NCBI GenBank assembly: GCA_044238965.1 | Contig: JBIICJ010000082.1 | Coordinates: 1-5,692 of the forward strand | Length of the DNA: 5,692 bases | Direction of reading: 5' to 3' | Source: Micavibrio_B sp044238965 | Lineage (GTDB): Bacteria > Pseudomonadota > Alphaproteobacteria > Micavibrionales > Micavibrionaceae | Shown: positions 1 through 5,342 of the stretch, piece after piece | Numbering within the stretch: position 1 is the first letter of the stretch | How the letters are laid out: each line of letters starts with the position of its first letter | The notes under the pieces: generated by a model | Told to the model about the DNA's origin: nothing | Seen by the model: only the letters and a program-made list of their open reading frames with translations | Database searches by the model: none | Program-made: the position numbers and the translations under genes

Positions 1-831
1 ATGATCTAGAATATGATTCTTATTATAAAATTGGATGGCGGTAATGGATTCATCTAAATTATAATTAACGCGTCCTATGCAAACATGTATGGGATGGGTT
101 GAAGGTTCATTAGCACTATGCAATTTTAAAGTGGAATGTGTAATATCCATGACGTGCCCATTATCATTAAACATTTGTTTTAGTGATGGAATATAATGCC
201 CTTTGAGAACACCAGGTATGGCGCTGCTCCCTTTGACAATATCGATTAATGATACATCTTCATGTTGTGGATCAGAAAATTCGACATATCCATTACGTGC
301 AATACGCGAAAATTCTTGTGTGATATGACGAACATCATCTGTAATGAGGCCCGCACTTATAATGACTGAAATATCAAGATCTTTTAATTTATGACCATTC
401 AAATATTCATATAAAATAGAGTCAAATGCGGCTGTATCCATCAATGGGTTTTGTGCTAAATCACGCAATGTTTGAGGACAAATTCGATCAAACATACGCG
501 AGGAAATTGAATGCGCAATTATACTTTTGATTTGACGAATAATTTGCACATTACTGGGTCTATCAACATGAGGCGGTGAAAACGCATTGGCACCACGATC
601 AAACATCTCATTATATTCATCTGCGCTATATCCTAATCCAAAACTGACGGCGGCGATACTATTGACGGATGATGCAATTAACCCTGATGGAAATAATTGG
701 GGAATAGTGAGAGAGGTTTCGCGTTCAAGATAAGAATATATCACATTTGATACCGCACCCGACAGAACGCCTCCTGCGTGGAGGCTGGCACTTGCGCTCT
801 GAACTTGGCTCTTATCAATGTGATGTTGCAT
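1..831 (-). CDS. Divergent patatin-like protein with altered active-site motifs (partial, C-terminus outside window)
   Basis: The minus-strand frame is open for 277 codons from the ATG at 831 to the window edge. Patatin landmarks are visible in order. A glycine-rich loop HAGGVLSGA lies at residues 18-26 (oxyanion-hole region). The stretch GLIASSVNSIAAVSFGLGYSADEY starts at about residue 50 and matches the nucleophile elbow and following helix of patatins. SSAIP lies at about 201-205. MDIT at 228-231 stands where patatins have DGG/DGA, and IHVCIG follows where they have a beta-strand ending in GTG. The candidate nucleophile Ser55 and Asp229 are kept, but GxSxG has become ASSVN, DGG has become DIT, and the oxyanion loop lacks its usual basic residue. 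It could be a pseudoenzyme or a divergent acyl hydrolase. The start is uncertain: the frame stays open up to a stop at 937-939 with no upstream ATG or GTG (only a TTG at 843). A weak TGAG lies 7 nt before the ATG. It follows the canonical patatin gene on the same strand after 122 nt. Family call is fairly sure; activity unknown. Confidence 0.72.
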   Translation of the reverse strand, partial: MQHHIDKSQVQSASASLHAGGVLSGAVSNVIYSYLERETSLTIPQLFPSGLIASSVNSIAAVSFGLGYSADEYNEMFDRGANAFSPPHVDRPSNVQIIRQIKSIIAHSISSRMFDRICPQTLRDLAQNPLMDTAAFDSILYEYLNGHKLKDLDISVIISAGLITDDVRHITQEFSRIARNGYVEFSDPQHEDVSLIDIVKGSSAIPGVLKGHYIPSLKQMFNDNGHVMDITHSTLKLHSANEPSTHPIHVCIGRVNYNLDESITAIQFYNKNHILDH

Positions 832-935
832 AAAAATACTCAATGAGTTTTGACGAATAATATAGATAATATTTTTTATATCTGATTCGTTTCTAAAACT
901 ATCGTATTGAAATATGGTTATTGGGGGAAATAAAA

Positions 936-941
936 ATTATA
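936..941 (-). promoter_or_regulatory. Consensus -10 box (TATAAT) ahead of the divergent patatin gene
   Basis: The minus strand reads a perfect TATAAT just downstream of the stop codon of the canonical patatin gene. A weak -35-like TTATCT (3 of 6) lies 18 nt upstream, inside the end of that gene. If used, transcription would start near 930 and give the gene at 831 an AT-rich leader of about 100 nt. The poor -35 and AT-rich surroundings make chance occurrence possible, so the two patatin genes may still be co-transcribed. Confidence 0.3.
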
Positions 942-953
942 CTGCAGTGCGAA

Positions 954-2123
954 TTATGCAGATAAAGACGTCTTGCGTTCATAATTTGTAACCAATAATT
1001 GGCACAAATCATCAAATTTCCGACGGTTTTCGGTCAGCATCATTTCAAAGAAGTTTTTAAGGCGGCGTAGATTTTCAGGGCTGGCATCATCAATATCGGT
1101 TGACGGGAAATCGCCAACAAAAGGCCCCGACACCATTGATTTATTGAACACATACAAATGACGATACATGTCACGATAAAATGTATCATGTAAAGCTGTC
1201 TCTGATGCGTGGAAAAAAATATTAATCAACGGCATATCATTTTTCGGATCAACAACGCCCAGTGATCCAAAACGATCCCAATCATCTTTGCGGTAGGAGC
1301 GGTTGCAATATCCTGTGCCGATGGTAATTAAAATTAACTCACGATCATGGGGGATATGATCACGCAATGCGCCGTAATAGGTGGTGCAGGGATTGTCAAA
1401 AATACTGCCATCGATTGCGTCAACAGTGGTCATATTATTATTTTGTATCTCGGGATGTCCCAATTCAAAATGGTGACTAGGAAAATATGTCGGTGCAGCC
1501 GTTGATCCCATGACGGCATCAAACATAGTGACGTCAGGAGAAGGTAGATATAGGGGATCATCAGGAATCTTCATATTTTTCAGCCATAACGCATGACCAC
1601 CCTCGCGCGTTAATGGTTGGCCGATTTCTTTGCCTTCATGCCCGCGAATATTATAGACAGGGATAATAAGTGATTGTAAGGATTCTGATAATTTCGTCCG
1701 TCCGAACAAAGCGCGCAATGCGCGACCCAAATTAGCATGTTCGTAATGACCTTGTTTTAACAAACGGTTTAATTGTGAAATTTGTAATGTGCGATTGTTA
1801 AAATCATGCACCAATGATCGAAACGCGCGGAATGCATCTTGCGGAAAAATTTGTGCGCCTTCGCGTTCATAAAAACGCACCATGTGACGCGCTTTGAATT
1901 TTGGTTTTGTCGGGTCATGCGGGTGCGGAATATTTAACGCGGAATTTAAAATTGATCCTGTCGATGGGCCTGTGAAAATATCAACCATATCGGACATATA
2001 TAACCCAGTTGCTTCTTCCATTTTCTGCATGAAATTCGCAGGGATTAAACCACGTATACCGCCCCCGTAAGTATAGAGGGCAATGATGGGTGGTTTGGAT
2101 GAGGGGGCGTTAGGTGAGATCAT
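954..2123 (-). CDS. Patatin-like phospholipase (canonical catalytic motifs)
   Basis: This 389-residue protein is predicted to hydrolyse acyl ester bonds of lipids with a Ser-Asp dyad. Numbered from the ATG at 2123, the core opens with a beta-strand and the oxyanion loop GGGIRG (20-25), followed by LIPA. The nucleophile elbow is GPSTG (52-56, Ser54). MGSTAAPTYFP (205-215) and DGS (238-240, Asp238) complete the dyad region, and a strand ending in IGTGY follows. No membrane segment or clear signal peptide is seen. A longer frame exists to an ATG at 2174, but its 17 extra residues (RFFFVPFIAIL and flanks) are encoded by the hairpin and T-tract of a probable terminator, so I reject it. Neither start has a Shine-Dalgarno. 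A -10-like box 10 nt upstream of 2123 suggests leaderless translation. GGGIRGLIPA also occurs in CBASS CapV patatins, but no cyclase gene is visible here. Substrate and location are unknown. Confidence 0.9.
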   Translation of the reverse strand: MISPNAPSSKPPIIALYTYGGGIRGLIPANFMQKMEEATGLYMSDMVDIFTGPSTGSILNSALNIPHPHDPTKPKFKARHMVRFYEREGAQIFPQDAFRAFRSLVHDFNNRTLQISQLNRLLKQGHYEHANLGRALRALFGRTKLSESLQSLIIPVYNIRGHEGKEIGQPLTREGGHALWLKNMKIPDDPLYLPSPDVTMFDAVMGSTAAPTYFPSHHFELGHPEIQNNNMTTVDAIDGSIFDNPCTTYYGALRDHIPHDRELILITIGTGYCNRSYRKDDWDRFGSLGVVDPKNDMPLINIFFHASETALHDTFYRDMYRHLYVFNKSMVSGPFVGDFPSTDIDDASPENLRRLKNFFEMMLTENRRKFDDLCQLLVTNYERKTSLSA

Positions 2124-2133
2124 CGATTCGCAA

Positions 2134-2139
2134 AGTATA
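2134..2139 (-). promoter_or_regulatory. -10-like box for a near-leaderless patatin transcript
   Basis: The minus strand reads TATACT (5 of 6 to TATAAT) and would place transcription start at about 2127 (an A), only 4 nt before the ATG at 2123. No good -35 is present: the matching position falls in the T-tract of the upstream terminator. The box fits the absence of any Shine-Dalgarno at this start. It rests on a single hexamer in AT-rich DNA. Confidence 0.35.
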
Positions 2140-2153
2140 GCGATAAATGGTAC

Positions 2154-2195
2154 AAAAAAAAACCGGACACTCATGCTATGACTAGCGGCGTCCGG
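2154..2195 (-). terminator. Intrinsic terminator of the sRNA gene (and of lysR read-through)
   Basis: On the minus strand, positions 2195-2188 pair with 2170-2163 in an 8-bp stem (CCGGACGC with GTGTCCGG, one G-U pair). The 17-nt loop can itself form a GCTA/TAGC mini-stem. Nine consecutive T (2162-2154) follow the stem directly, the classic Rho-independent arrangement. It lies 3' of lysR and inside the first codons of the longer but unlikely patatin reading frame. Confidence 0.8.
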
Positions 2196-2212
2196 CGAGT
2201 TGAACAGGGAGG

Positions 2213-2250
2213 TTTACGTCTGGGAGACGTAAATCAGGTCCGAAGACCTG
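2213..2250 (-). repeat. Two adjacent perfect stem-loops (UUCG tetraloop hairpin plus 9-bp hairpin)
   Basis: Positions 2235-2240 pair with 2245-2250 around a 4-nt loop. Positions 2213-2221 pair with 2225-2233 around a 3-nt loop, and a single base separates the two elements. All 15 base pairs are Watson-Crick, far more than expected by chance in 38 nt. The first loop reads UUCG only in minus-strand RNA (CGAA on plus), which supports transcription from the minus strand. Confidence 0.85.
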
Positions 2251-2255
2251 CGCTG

Positions 2256-2303
2256 TTTATAGTCGTATCAATGATTCGCGTCCAGAAAAAAATGAAAAAA
2301 AAA
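2256..2303 (-). promoter_or_regulatory. Sigma70-like promoter with A/T-tract UP-like element driving the candidate sRNA
   Basis: On the minus strand, TGGACG (2284-2279, 4 of 6 to TTGACA) is separated by exactly 17 nt from TATAAA (2261-2256, 5 of 6 to TATAAT). Immediately upstream of the -35 are T-tracts of 9 and 7 residues (2303-2295 and 2292-2286), placed like an UP element that contacts the RNA polymerase alpha subunit. The predicted start, 2249-2251, coincides with the first hairpin of the RNA. The promoter lies in the lysR 3' flank, so it cannot serve lysR. Confidence 0.55.
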
Positions 2304-2348
2304 CCAATAAAATATGGGTAAATTCGACGTTGCTTATATACAAAGCCT

Positions 2349-3242
2349 TTAAAAATGGGTTTTAGCGATATGCTTCGTGATGAAATCGCGTGTAATTGCA
2401 ATACGTTTTGAATTTCGGCGTTCCTCGGCATAAACGAAATACATGTCGACCGAAGGAGGAGGTGTTGATGTTAAAATTGGTACAAGATTTGAGTCTTGAT
2501 TTGCCATAAATTTTGGAATACAGGCAATTCCAGCATCATTACGTACTGCATTATAGATAGCAGAAACAGAATTGACGGTAATAAAGTTGGGATGTGTCTT
2601 CGTTGATAATTGCGCTGCCTCTAACATCCAATTTGGGTTTTGATAGGGCACAAGGCAATGTTCGGGGTATGTGATCAATGTGTGATCTTTTAAATCCGCA
2701 AACGATTTTGGTGTTTTATTATTTTTTAAATAATCTTTTGATGCACAAATTACAAAGTTAACTGTCGCAATTTGTTTTTGGATAAGGTCTGCTTGCTCAG
2801 GTTTATATAACCGAATGGCAACATCGGCTTCACGCATACCCAAATTTAATACACGATCATCCATCAATAAATTCATACGGATATGTGGATGTTCAGCACG
2901 AAATTGATTTAACAACGGCGCGATAAAATGTGATCCAATAAATTCAGCAACCGTAATGGTAATCAAGCCATCAGAAATATTTTTGCTGTCGGATAATTGT
3001 CCCTCAATCATGGCAAGGCGCGCGAAAATCTCACGCGATGAATTGTGTAATAATTCACCTTGTTCGGTTAAGATTAATCCGCGTGCATGGCGATGGAATA
3101 ATGATACGCCTAAACTTTCCTCGAGGCCTGAAATATGGCGTGATACAGCTGATTGAGATAATTGCAACGCCTCGCCTGCATGGGTAAAACTACCCGCTTC
3201 GGCAACCATGTGGAAAATGCGTAATTTGTCCCAATCCATCAT
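2349..3242 (-). CDS. LysR-family transcriptional regulator (LsrB/VtlR-like, trxB-linked)
   Basis: This 297-residue protein has normal LysR length. The N-terminal winged helix-turn-helix spans about residues 4-62 (DKLRIFHMVAEAGSFTHAGEAL, LSQSAVSRHISGLEESLG, LFHRHARGLILTEQGE). A linker helix (about 63-90) and a periplasmic-binding-protein-like effector domain (about 93-292) follow, including MREADVAIRLYKP and GIACIPKFM. The DNA-binding segment closely resembles the LysR proteins next to trxB in alphaproteobacteria, of which LsrB/VtlR of rhizobia and Brucella is the studied case. I therefore place it near that group without giving a gene symbol. It has only three cysteines (166, 196, 241), all in the effector domain; redox sensing by cysteines has been reported for LsrB, so a similar role is possible but not shown here. 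Its ATG-ATG start lies 11 nt after the trxB stop and the trxB TAA blends into a weak AAAG ribosome site, so it is co-transcribed. No hairpin terminator follows directly; the nearest is at 2195-2154. Confidence 0.93.
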   Translation of the reverse strand: MMDWDKLRIFHMVAEAGSFTHAGEALQLSQSAVSRHISGLEESLGVSLFHRHARGLILTEQGELLHNSSREIFARLAMIEGQLSDSKNISDGLITITVAEFIGSHFIAPLLNQFRAEHPHIRMNLLMDDRVLNLGMREADVAIRLYKPEQADLIQKQIATVNFVICASKDYLKNNKTPKSFADLKDHTLITYPEHCLVPYQNPNWMLEAAQLSTKTHPNFITVNSVSAIYNAVRNDAGIACIPKFMANQDSNLVPILTSTPPPSVDMYFVYAEERRNSKRIAITRDFITKHIAKTHF

Positions 3243-3253
3243 GCTATATATCT

Positions 3254-4234
3254 TTATGCGGCCTTATCCGATGTCTTGTGATCTTCGTGCGCGGCGAGAA
3301 ATCGATCAGCTTCAAGCGCTGCCATACATCCCATACCTGCGGCAGTGACGGCTTGACGATAAATTTTATCTTTTACGTCGCCTGCGGCAAACACGCCTTC
3401 GATATTGGTCGCGGTCGAATCGGGCGCTGTAATTAAATATCCGCCTTCATCCATATCTAATTTACCCTTGAATAATTCGGTCGCAGGGTCATGACCGATC
3501 GCCACAAACACACCCGCAACGGATAACTCAGATAACGCACCTGTTTTCACATTTTTCAAACGAAGGCCAGTGACACCTGCATCAGGCCCACCAATCGGGT
3601 TGCCCAACACTTCATCAATCGCTGTATCCCAAATGACATTAACTTTTGGGTTTGCGAATAAACGATCTTGTGCAATTTTTTCAGCGCGGAGTGAATCGCG
3701 GCGATGAATTAATGTTACCTTTGATGCAAAATTAGTAAGGAATAATGCTTCTTCCACGGCGGAATTACCGCCGCCCACGACGGCAATTTCTTTGCCGCGA
3801 TAGAAAAATCCATCACATGTCGCGCAGGCCGATACACCAAAGCCACGGAATTTTGTTTCGGATTCTAAACCCAACCAGCGCGCTTTTGCGCCTGTACAAA
3901 TAATAACAGTATCGGCGATGTATGTGTCACCAGAATCACCAACACACACAAACGGACGTTTGGAAAAATCAACATGATTGATCATGTCGATAATCATTTC
4001 GGTACCAACATGTTTGGCTTGGGCTTGCATTTGTTCCATGAGCCATGGGCCTTGGATCGCCTCGGCAAAGCCTGGGTAATTTTCAACGTCTGTTGTGATC
4101 ATTAATTGACCACCTGGTTCACGACCTTGAACCAGAACAGGTTTGAGATTGGCGCGGGCGGCATAGATCGCGGCGGTATATCCTGCGGGACCTGAACCGA
4201 TAATAAGAACTTTTGTTGTGATGTCTTTTGGCAT
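3254..4234 (-). CDS. trxB: Thioredoxin-disulfide reductase
   Basis: This is a cytoplasmic FAD enzyme that passes electrons from NADPH to thioredoxin. From the ATG at 4234 it has 326 residues, close to the usual 310-330. Visible motifs in order: FAD-binding GSGPAG (13-18), EPGGQL (39-44), TTDVENYPGF (47-56), the redox-active CATC (137-140) followed by DG, the NADPH-binding GGGNSA (154-159), HRRDSLRA (from 177) that reads the NADPH 2'-phosphate, and the C-terminal FAD motif VFAAGDVKD with RQAVTAAGMGCMAA. All catalytic features are intact. The frame continues upstream to a TTG at 4273, but those 13 residues (LYLRAWARYIII) are not family-like, so I choose the ATG, although no clear Shine-Dalgarno precedes either. 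It sits second in the minus-strand operon, 48 nt after the ELM1-family gene and 11 nt before lysR. Confidence 0.97.
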   Translation of the reverse strand: MPKDITTKVLIIGSGPAGYTAAIYAARANLKPVLVQGREPGGQLMITTDVENYPGFAEAIQGPWLMEQMQAQAKHVGTEMIIDMINHVDFSKRPFVCVGDSGDTYIADTVIICTGAKARWLGLESETKFRGFGVSACATCDGFFYRGKEIAVVGGGNSAVEEALFLTNFASKVTLIHRRDSLRAEKIAQDRLFANPKVNVIWDTAIDEVLGNPIGGPDAGVTGLRLKNVKTGALSELSVAGVFVAIGHDPATELFKGKLDMDEGGYLITAPDSTATNIEGVFAAGDVKDKIYRQAVTAAGMGCMAALEADRFLAAHEDHKTSDKAA

Positions 4235-4282
4235 GATTATTATGTAGCGTGCCCATGCCCGAAGGTAAAGCAAATTGCAGGG

Positions 4283-5254
4283 CTAAATATGAATTTTCCG
4301 CCGAATTTCATCGGCAATATGCCCCACATCATCCAATAATTTATGGGGATAAATTGAAAGATCCTGATCAAACATACGGATATGCCCCTCGCGCTCTAAA
4401 AACGCGATCAACGCCGCATGACGCTTGGTTTGCCCCGTACCCACGACATAGGTCGGGCGTCCCGCACTGGCGGTATCGGATATCATCGACGGGCTGTCGG
4501 CTGTGACCAACACAATATCGGCATATGCAATAGCATCAGCATATGGGTTGGGTGCGTTATCATCGGAAAACCATGTTTGGAATTGATGTGCCTGCGCAAT
4601 ATCACGAATGGATTGTACCAATGATGGCGGCGTACGGCGTGATCCGATAATGAAAATATTTTTATCTATTTGTTGTGACAAAAATTCACATGTGTTTAGA
4701 ACGTGTTGTTGTTCAGTCTCAGGCATGGCACGGCCTGCGATGCCACCACCAATGACGAATGCCACATTTTGTGAACCGCGCGTTGCAAATGGCGATGGAT
4801 TTTTTGATTTGAGATCATTGATCAAATTCACATTAAATTTAGTCGGTGTAGCTTTGCTGATGATAACATTCGTACCCGTGATATTGTCATGCGCAGGAGC
4901 AATGACCAGATCAAATTCGCGCGTACTAATACGCGGGTTTTGAAAGAAAATAATTTTTGTTTTTTGTTTTGATTCTTTTTTGATGTAACGGCAGGCAGCA
5001 ATGGCTTTGCGTCCACCTGCAAATACAATATCAGGCCATGGCGCGGATAATGCATCACCTGTAAAGGTGGATTCGTATTCAAACCCAATATAGGGCGATA
5101 ATAATTTCCATGGTTGTTTGAGACCGATACGTTTTACGGTTGGCATTAATCCCATGGCATTTGCCACAGCCAAACATTGGTTTTCCGTACCAGCAATGCC
5201 TTCAGTGACAACCCATAAGGTGGGCGGTGGTGCAGAGGTGTGAGTATCTGACAT
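4283..5254 (-). CDS. ELM1-family (DUF1022) protein, function unknown in bacteria
   Basis: This 323-residue protein is recognisable as the bacterial family named after plant ELM1 (mitochondrial fission). Family hallmarks: an N-terminal strand ending GIAGTENQ (19-26), FAGGRKAIAA at about 73-83, QNPRIS, a mid-protein strand VAFVIGGG, and a C-terminal TADSPSMISDTASAGRPTYV block at about 250-270. The last block, with its acidic/serine loop and GRP turn, resembles the sugar-nucleotide-binding half of GT-B glycosyltransferases, so nucleotide-sugar handling is a reasonable inference but unproven. No signal peptide or membrane helix is seen, so it is probably cytoplasmic or peripheral. The frame is open to a TTG at 5305, but the first family-like residues follow the ATG at 5254 (MSDTHTS), which also leaves room for the -10-like box. 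It is the first gene of the operon with trxB and lysR and is divergent from the lrp-type gene. Confidence 0.88.
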   Translation of the reverse strand: MSDTHTSAPPPTLWVVTEGIAGTENQCLAVANAMGLMPTVKRIGLKQPWKLLSPYIGFEYESTFTGDALSAPWPDIVFAGGRKAIAACRYIKKESKQKTKIIFFQNPRISTREFDLVIAPAHDNITGTNVIISKATPTKFNVNLINDLKSKNPSPFATRGSQNVAFVIGGGIAGRAMPETEQQHVLNTCEFLSQQIDKNIFIIGSRRTPPSLVQSIRDIAQAHQFQTWFSDDNAPNPYADAIAYADIVLVTADSPSMISDTASAGRPTYVVGTGQTKRHAALIAFLEREGHIRMFDQDLSIYPHKLLDDVGHIADEIRRKIHI

Positions 5255-5282
5255 AATTATCTTGCGCTTTGCTTTTAGTAAT

Positions 5283-5288
5283 TTTATA
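5283..5288 (-). promoter_or_regulatory. -10-like box for the ELM1-trxB-lysR operon
   Basis: The minus strand reads TATAAA (5 of 6), placing transcription start near 5276 and giving a leader of about 22 nt before the ATG at 5254. The matching -35 position (5306-5311) reads GAACAA, almost nothing like TTGACA, and is part of the palindrome at 5300-5311. The promoter may therefore depend on an activator or be blocked by a protein bound there. The call is tentative in AT-rich DNA. Confidence 0.35.
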
Positions 5289-5299
5289 TCATTAATGCG

Positions 5300-5316
5300 G
5301 AACAATTGTTCACAAT
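5300..5316. promoter_or_regulatory. Overlapping inverted repeats, candidate operator in the divergent lrp / ELM1 promoter region
   Basis: GAACAATTGTTC (5300-5311) is a perfect 12-bp palindrome. It overlaps a second inverted repeat, ATTGT-TC-ACAAT (5305-5316), giving three alternating ACAAT/ATTGT half-sites in 17 bp. The element lies about midway in the 88-nt space between the two divergent start codons. It covers the -35 position of the leftward operon and lies about 30 nt upstream of the lrp start codon. Autoregulation by the Lrp-type protein is one inference; its binding preference cannot be read from sequence alone. Confidence 0.5.
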
Positions 5317-5330
5317 ATCTTACATAGCAT

Positions 5331-5335
5331 AAGGA
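5331..5335 (+). promoter_or_regulatory. Shine-Dalgarno that fixes the GTG start of the lrp-type gene
   Basis: AAGGA lies 7 nt upstream of the GTG at 5343, the best ribosome site in the window. It decides the start because the coding frame has no ATG until residue 23, inside the DNA-binding domain. Confidence 0.75.
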
Positions 5336-5342
5336 ATTTTCA

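Larger units (their letters stand above)
2154..2250 (-). ncRNA. Candidate small RNA, about 97 nt, three hairpins with own promoter and terminator
   Basis: No protein frame explains this stretch, but three stem-loops stand in tandem on the minus strand. Hairpin A (2250-2235) is a 6-bp stem CAGGTC/GACCTG capped by a TTCG loop, an unusually stable tetraloop in RNA. Hairpin B (2233-2213) is a perfect 9-bp stem TTTACGTCT/AGACGTAAA with a CCC loop. A single-stranded linker containing CCTCCC (2212-2207) follows, then terminator hairpin C with its T9 tail. A sigma70-like promoter sits directly upstream, placing the start at about 2249-2251, exactly at the base of hairpin A. CTCCC occurs twice, in the loop of B and in the linker, and resembles the anti-Shine-Dalgarno motifs of alphaproteobacterial trans-acting sRNAs. 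It could instead be a 3' UTR product of lysR. I cannot assign it to a known RNA family. Confidence 0.65.

Noticed and set aside
928..953. Terminator after the canonical patatin gene
   Set aside because: ACTGCAGT (941-948) is a palindrome but has no loop-forming room, and the following T-run is short and interrupted. No stable hairpin is present.
954..2123. CapV-type effector of a CBASS antiphage system
   Set aside because: GGGIRGLIPA is shared with CapV, but no CD-NTase, Cap2/Cap3 or other CBASS gene is present in the window, and the neighbours are ordinary chromosomal genes. The unseen region to the left could change this.
2124..2174. N-terminal signal peptide on the patatin protein
   Set aside because: The hydrophobic residues are encoded by the T-tract and hairpin of an intrinsic terminator. 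The segment is short, lacks a convincing n-region and cleavage site, and a better-placed ATG exists at 2123.
2207..2250. Riboswitch or cis leader of the patatin gene formed by the tandem hairpins
   Set aside because: The structure ends in a terminator before the likely patatin start and has its own promoter, with no visible antiterminator alternative. An independent sRNA fits better, though a leader role is not excluded.
2234..2431. 65-codon minus-strand open frame with a hydrophobic stretch
   Set aside because: It overlaps the end of lysR in another frame. Its FFFIFF stretch comes from the T-tracts upstream of the sRNA promoter, and its 3' part lies in the hairpins.
2956..3156. 66-codon plus-strand frame
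   Set aside because: Antisense to the conserved DNA-binding half of lysR, with no independent support.
4249..4943. Three plus-strand open frames (4249-4506, 4418-4624, 4608-4943)
   Set aside because: All lie antisense within the ELM1-family gene. Their products look like no protein family and none has a ribosome site.
4951..4982. T-rich run on the plus strand as a regulatory tract or terminator
   Set aside because: It is the coding complement of a lysine-rich segment of the ELM1-family protein and no hairpin precedes it.
4828..5088. 86-codon minus-strand frame
   Set aside because: An out-of-frame shadow of the ELM1-family gene. Its lysine-rich stretch reflects the A/T-rich codons for IKKESKQKTKIIFF in the real frame.
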